A program made the position numbers and the translations under genes. The notes beneath the pieces are model-generated. The model was given only the letters and a program-made list of their open reading frames with translations. It made no database searches and was not told the origin of the DNA. Below are positions 60,201-64,000 of a stretch of DNA of 64,000 nt, in pieces (within the stretch, counting starts at the first letter, position 1; each line of letters starts with the position of its first letter). Source of the stretch: a virus; IMG/VR virus record IMGVR_UViG_3300037585_005926, positions 1 to 64,000 of that record; one strand, written 5' to 3'.

Positions 60201-63200
60201 TACATGAGGGGATACCAAACATAGTAGAAGCCAACATGCCACCGTTCTTTTCTGATCCCGGCTGTGACAATGGCCTGATGCCGATTGAGCCAGAGCCTGC
60301 AAAAATAGTTGCAACGACTGCCCTTAAGGGAGAGATGGATAAAATCAAGCTTGCATATACTGAAGATATGCTTGGTGAAGGTGCATTCTTTTATCAACAA
60401 AAGAACTGGGGCCTCCTTAACATGGTACTCTCGGATACTTACGGAAATCCTTGGACTGTTCACCAAGACAAGGTCGCGTCCGGCGCACGCTGGGTCGACT
60501 ACTACGGAGAATTCTCTGAAAACGAGTTGACACCAGCGCCATCGGTCCCCGCTAATCCGTTTATGTTACCAGTATGGATGGTGCAACTCATAGTATGGAT
60601 TACAATACTACCGCTAGAAGTAGTAATCAACTTTATGATTGGACTGTTTGCCGGTGAAGCCCGCGGCGCATATCCGCAATATGTTGCTGGCTGGCTCCGC
60701 GGACAGTTTTTGCCCGAAACCACACCATATCAAACCCAAGGAACTTCCACAAGTGTGTCCAAACCAAACGGCACCTACATCGCAGATTTGCGGGGCCCCA
60801 TGGGAGAAATTGGGTTTAACAGCACAAACGACAAAAGAAAGACAAAGCGGTGGAGCAAATCTTTCAGTGATTTAGGATTTGTTGGATTTCTGTGGGATAC
60901 AGATGTTGAATTGGTGGACATGCCAAACCATGGCTATAATGCTGCCCACAGAGTGGACTTCGAAAATGACAGAGTAGTAATTACTCGTAAAGCCAGAAAA
61001 GATACAGCAGATGTCACTCTTAAATTTAAAGATAACGCTAAGGGCTACCGCGCTCGCGGCAGGTCTGACGAGGACTGGGCCTACGGCTTCAACCTCCGCG
61101 CATACTACTCAGATTTAATCAAGAAAGACGGCGCGTATGTAAACCGTCCGGACGATAATACCAGAGTGTCAGTCATTTCCATGGTTAATATGGCTGCAGA
61201 AACAGCCGCTTCGGCACTTGAGTTGGTTCCAGAAGAGGATCGCCCGGGGATGTTTGAAGATGAGCCCGCCATAATTAAAGATAGAAGATATGAGTTTCTT
61301 TCTGTAGACAACGGCCTTGACAACATAGACCTTATAAACTTTCCCGAGTTAGCAAAAACATTTGAGGGATACAAAAGTTATTCACCACCCGTTGCCGCTT
61401 TGCATGATTTAACCAATGGCGCCTTGTCAATTGATGCAGCAAGGGGTTTATATAACCGGGTTAATAAAGGCTTCTACAACACGTTTGCTGGAGAAATAGG
61501 AAACAATGACAAAGGTTGGCTCTTTGGCGCTGTTGCTGATCCGCTCACACGCTCAGACTTTGATTTAGGGGTCATATTGGACGCAGACTTGGCACGCGAT
61601 AACGATGACTACGGCGTAGGCGACTTTGTATCAGTGTATAAACTAAAAGTAAGAGATGACGACGGCGATCTTAACTTCGTCAGCAGCGAGGACGGAATTC
61701 TAGGAATCAGCAGAAATGAATATGATAATCTTGATAATCCTGAGAACACCAGAGTGTTCTATCTGGATCCTGGCAAGTATGGGGGAAGCTACATGTTCCC
61801 GCCTGTTTATACAAAGCCACTGCCTAACTCAGGCTGGACTGGCATGGTTGACCTGCTGTTCCCAGAAAGAAGCCCGTGTGACCCCAAGACTGACGGTATT
61901 GCTAACTTCTCGCAAATCAGTCAAATGATTGACACATACTATCCAAGAATCCCCGAAGACAAGAGGTTGCTGGGCGATGAAGACTGTATCTTAGAGGTAC
62001 CCTTTAATCGAATTTTAACCCGTCCATCAAAGGCTGCAATCCGCGGACTGGTCATGGCCGGCATCAAGACTTTTGCCAGTACTGGATTTGTAAAATCGAT
62101 AGCAACGTTTACAAAGTTTGCTCCTGACTTTGAGCACAACTACAGTAAGATATATGCAGGGTACATTGTGGAAGCTATGAAAGAGGCCATGATGTCAACA
62201 GGAGGCAATTTCCTCAATCCGTTTAACGATACAGAGTTCTGGTATGCCTATCTTGAACAGGCAGTGCAGATGTACTCAGATCGTCTAGACGATGAACTAG
62301 ACGAAACCTTTACGGCCAGCAACTGTCCTCAATCGGTCCAAGAAGCATTAGAAAAAATTAATAATATGCAATCAGGCTATAAGTACCCATTTGACTTCGA
62401 TGACTACAACAGCGAAGATTATGGCACCTTTGAATCCATGAAGAGCTTCAGAGAGAGTAAGAATCTAGAAGCAGTAAAGAAAGTTGAAAGCGAAGCCAAG
62501 ATTGTAATGCAAGAGTTGGTGTTAGAACAGCTTAAACTTCTTTCAGAGGTATTTACCAAGAATTGCTCCAGAGCAGGTTTCGATCCAGCAATCACAAATA
62601 TGAATTATTATTTCTTCAACAATTTTTGTAATGGTGGCGAAGGCCTACAGCTTCACGGCGAGTTCGTAGAGAAGCCTGCCGCGGGCTCCCTGCCATCTGA
62701 GGGAACCAATCTATATACGACCGGTGACATGTTGGCTCTTCCGAGCGGCATACCATATGTTGGAGAATATCATGTGCATAAAGATGTTGATGGTACCAGT
62801 ATCTACATGGCCGGCGCTGAACATTCTGAATTAGAAGAGCATGACAGGCTCATTCCCTTTGCCAATGTCATGGAAGTGTTTACAAAACAGAAAATAGATG
62901 GAATGGTGTCTGAAAGTCTATTGGGAGACATTGGCTCAAGCATCGGCGAAAAAACTTTCTATCTGAAAAAATATGTAAGCGTTGCCGGCGCCTCCATGAC
63001 GTCTGCAGCAGCAGAGGCGCAGATTCGCGGTAAAGGAAGCGGAAACTTATCGGATTATTACCCGGGCACACTAGAGCTTGTGCAGCCGCCTATACGCGGT
63101 AATGGTCGTGACCATGTGGGGACTGCCCCAGCGATTGGAATAACTGGTAATATTGGTGTCCAATATGTTTTAGAATTTGGTATTGCCGCCGGCGATTCTG

Positions 63201-63889
63201 TTGGTTCTCCAATCCCAATTGCAGAAGCAAGAATCGATGCCCTAGATCTGCCAGTGTCACAGTTTAAGGGGATTTCACCAAATAGCAAACTCTTACTCTG
63301 CTTGCTTAACAATCTTCAAGATGATACTAACTTCAGGCTCACGCTTGATTATATCTTCCCAATGAAGAAGGCGCTCTCAATGCTGGCGATTTATAACGAC
63401 CTAGGGCTCTTGCCCTCTGTGGGCGAATTAACAGTCGAAAAGGGAGATATGACTTCATCTTCCGAAAAAGAAAAACCTGGCGGCAGAATAACTGGCGCGG
63501 CCCTTGAGACTGTGACTTCGGCTGACGGTACTGAACACCAGAAGCTATCACTTAACTCAGCCTGGACAGCCGGCTGGGCATCTGAAGATGATAGAAACGG
63601 GTTCCTTAGTAGCTTCGGCTATCTAGATTGGGATGAATGGGATAAGCAGCCGCTTAGAAACACCACAAGAACAATCAAAGATATCTTCAAGATCTATTAT
63701 CGCGATCGTAAGTTTAATGTCCTAGAATCCTCGGGCCCCTCAATAGTGGATCAATTTACTGCCGGCATTGTAGAAAGATTTAGATTCAACCCAGCAATGA
63801 AGATTCTGCCTTGGTTCCAAAAATCTCAAGTCCGCGGAAATATATTTAACGCAGATGGCGCCGAGTGTTCCAAGAAAAATTCAAGTTGA
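57245..63889 (+). CDS. very large virion structural protein (2214 aa)
   Basis: Product of 2214 aa, the largest in the window. Starts MAKSRVDKTMVPIPERMPKD with an early Cys-rich segment (DVCDVSVSPGKVCLDC). It contains two long hydrophobic regions, at about 742-785 (ILGLLFFLLKQAFWALLAK) and 1105-1137 (VWMVQLIVWITILPLEVV), unusual for a structural protein and suggestive of membrane contact during infection. Position between gp5-like and gp25-like genes supports a baseplate or tail role. No enzymatic motif recognised. Confidence 0.7.
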   Translation: MAKSRVDKTMVPIPERMPKDGTSPYLKFQDKNGDGLPDVCDVSVSPGKVCLDCVPNPYAINSNWRDRSQTDPILNEKNCKYQITFVTPETTTGYTEGMTDEEADEALKEKFEKYGRDAIQMMLEEFQKDDSFATVENVLKVTEFTDFHLEPRQGSRLKLLYSVDFSTVFGLPEIQLDDGEPEEVEKDDIKVKFTTAEMTPMNIRVRKGLNLYNRYLKVFTGTQGGHLKFKKDDRYFDLSDYGDDGLFGTSALGTLYSDLDSWLSSRGFTMSVSFWDLFSSDELMTKLVMVFDGNYNIKKMQVYTEGCGDRPAATYKKNRLRSLRRRGSWKDKTAVAYFARMQEMDRGFKARRPKPWIEFLEEFTYPEIYAWQPEGDIGEPTTSACIQNNLENEFKDLGQDIFDEVFSIGDAVAKAFHDNLCRLDPDEVKRDLGEMGLNQGAPGLSNPHNMQSNARMQAYYRIDEKDPIFVNMCKRAIMYKGFGGMGMGSLDQLYKHGLGPLKYCGLYDLMFEAIECLFKGLTLAEALGRIILTALKAMGVRDFGVLFVGLPPEKRAELDALVKKNLKSGKTFEALDDKSPRAEDAPFFGEVNFVKPWEDEAFVEHQEKTSRPDAFGAQVPSKNKDISNYDPTVQRRTLGQQLAGPSAQQKSQLDSQKVFDAYILALIEVYEDNYLALLDHMSGFPGAQLIAAVIALLDCPQPPLFNPGIMDFVKSLGMPFCRNQVDITSIRMENPFRMWPKLADILGLLFFLLKQAFWALLAKILLAILGKICEIIGNAICKALETVGEVVAALPSAIAGRTNLFDVIRDTICGPTVSNEQVENTVVEIVNQLGVGGAALADRDRAISFFADSMNAMTRQEAFEAMLDGPSAMALDIIDGIVEHDYPEYREALPNKSSISKFYKNVGLLMPAESRNELRDILEAFPEELNAPVNPSMCSTPEELELFNEKRCSLLEGRMSPAQCEALNMSAKAQLLEDLDDIGKVIHEGIPNIVEANMPPFFSDPGCDNGLMPIEPEPAKIVATTALKGEMDKIKLAYTEDMLGEGAFFYQQKNWGLLNMVLSDTYGNPWTVHQDKVASGARWVDYYGEFSENELTPAPSVPANPFMLPVWMVQLIVWITILPLEVVINFMIGLFAGEARGAYPQYVAGWLRGQFLPETTPYQTQGTSTSVSKPNGTYIADLRGPMGEIGFNSTNDKRKTKRWSKSFSDLGFVGFLWDTDVELVDMPNHGYNAAHRVDFENDRVVITRKARKDTADVTLKFKDNAKGYRARGRSDEDWAYGFNLRAYYSDLIKKDGAYVNRPDDNTRVSVISMVNMAAETAASALELVPEEDRPGMFEDEPAIIKDRRYEFLSVDNGLDNIDLINFPELAKTFEGYKSYSPPVAALHDLTNGALSIDAARGLYNRVNKGFYNTFAGEIGNNDKGWLFGAVADPLTRSDFDLGVILDADLARDNDDYGVGDFVSVYKLKVRDDDGDLNFVSSEDGILGISRNEYDNLDNPENTRVFYLDPGKYGGSYMFPPVYTKPLPNSGWTGMVDLLFPERSPCDPKTDGIANFSQISQMIDTYYPRIPEDKRLLGDEDCILEVPFNRILTRPSKAAIRGLVMAGIKTFASTGFVKSIATFTKFAPDFEHNYSKIYAGYIVEAMKEAMMSTGGNFLNPFNDTEFWYAYLEQAVQMYSDRLDDELDETFTASNCPQSVQEALEKINNMQSGYKYPFDFDDYNSEDYGTFESMKSFRESKNLEAVKKVESEAKIVMQELVLEQLKLLSEVFTKNCSRAGFDPAITNMNYYFFNNFCNGGEGLQLHGEFVEKPAAGSLPSEGTNLYTTGDMLALPSGIPYVGEYHVHKDVDGTSIYMAGAEHSELEEHDRLIPFANVMEVFTKQKIDGMVSESLLGDIGSSIGEKTFYLKKYVSVAGASMTSAAAEAQIRGKGSGNLSDYYPGTLELVQPPIRGNGRDHVGTAPAIGITGNIGVQYVLEFGIAAGDSVGSPIPIAEARIDALDLPVSQFKGISPNSKLLLCLLNNLQDDTNFRLTLDYIFPMKKALSMLAIYNDLGLLPSVGELTVEKGDMTSSSEKEKPGGRITGAALETVTSADGTEHQKLSLNSAWTAGWASEDDRNGFLSSFGYLDWDEWDKQPLRNTTRTIKDIFKIYYRDRKFNVLESSGPSIVDQFTAGIVERFRFNPAMKILPWFQKSQVRGNIFNADGAECSKKNSS

Positions 63890-63930
63890 TTAAATAAGTT
63901 TAAGTGCTAAATACTTAATAAAGGAAAAAC

Positions 63931-64000
63931 ATGTCATCCCTCTCAGTTAAATTGCCGATTGCCAGAGATTCTGGTGATGGCTTTGAAATGATCAAAAGTT
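63931..64000 (+). CDS. gp25-like baseplate wedge protein (partial)
   Basis: Only 23 codons are visible: MSSLSVKLPIARDSGDGFEM then IKS. This start resembles T4 gp25/gpW-type baseplate wedge proteins. AAAGGA site; the gene continues past the window edge. Confidence 0.5.
   Translation, partial: MSSLSVKLPIARDSGDGFEMIKS

Overview
The window looks like part of the genome of a large T4-like (myovirus-type) tailed phage, most probably marine, infecting an unidentified Gram-negative bacterium. The evidence is a gp55-like late sigma factor, a gp5-like tail lysozyme, the first codons of a gp25-like baseplate protein and a 2214-residue structural protein, all near the right end. Elsewhere there are PhoH2, UvsE, a DUF6267-type fusion protein and three tRNA genes. 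Genes are packed tightly and overlap, every one lies on the + strand, and many start codons overlap the previous stop. The host cannot be named; predicted lipoproteins and periplasmic proteins argue for a Gram-negative envelope.

Layout. (1) 1-6.8 kb: very small genes, several behind strong sigma70-type promoters built from repeated intergenic blocks. This looks like an early, host-directed region and holds most members of an expanded family of small 'VGDLV' proteins. (2) 6.8-9.1 kb: exported proteins (a vWA lipoprotein and a trypsin/HtrA-like protease) and a Nudix hydrolase. (3) 9.1-20.8 kb: mostly proteins of unknown function, probably virion-associated, several with short amphipathic segments like T4 capsid-targeting peptides. 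It includes a LamG protein, a HAD phosphatase, a zinc peptidase and a fusion of a ligase-like nucleotidyltransferase with a cytidylyltransferase. (4) 20.8-31.7 kb: a complete tmRNA gene (tag ANNNNHFESVRLAA), two tRNA-Asn, one tRNA-Gly, a eukaryotic-type phosphomannomutase, HNH, UvsE, PhoH, a 2OG-Fe(II) oxygenase and a RecB/Cas4-like nuclease.

(5) 31.7-53.1 kb: an almost unbroken, translationally coupled glycan-biosynthesis island. It has about eight glycosyltransferases and enzymes for several unusual sugars. These are an RmlB-like 4,6-dehydratase, an RfbH-like 3-dehydratase with its active-site His and iron-sulfur cysteines, an acetolactate-synthase-like ThDP enzyme and a PanB homologue. There is also a sugar-phosphate cyclase with a class III aminotransferase and a SIS isomerase, a NeuA-cupin fusion, and Gmd plus GDP-fucose synthase. 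Together they suggest a phage-built complex glycan with a branched dideoxysugar, an aminocyclitol-like residue, an acidic sugar and fucose, for use on virions or on the host surface.

(6) 53.1-64 kb: late functions, namely small conserved phage proteins, the late sigma factor and tail/baseplate structural genes.
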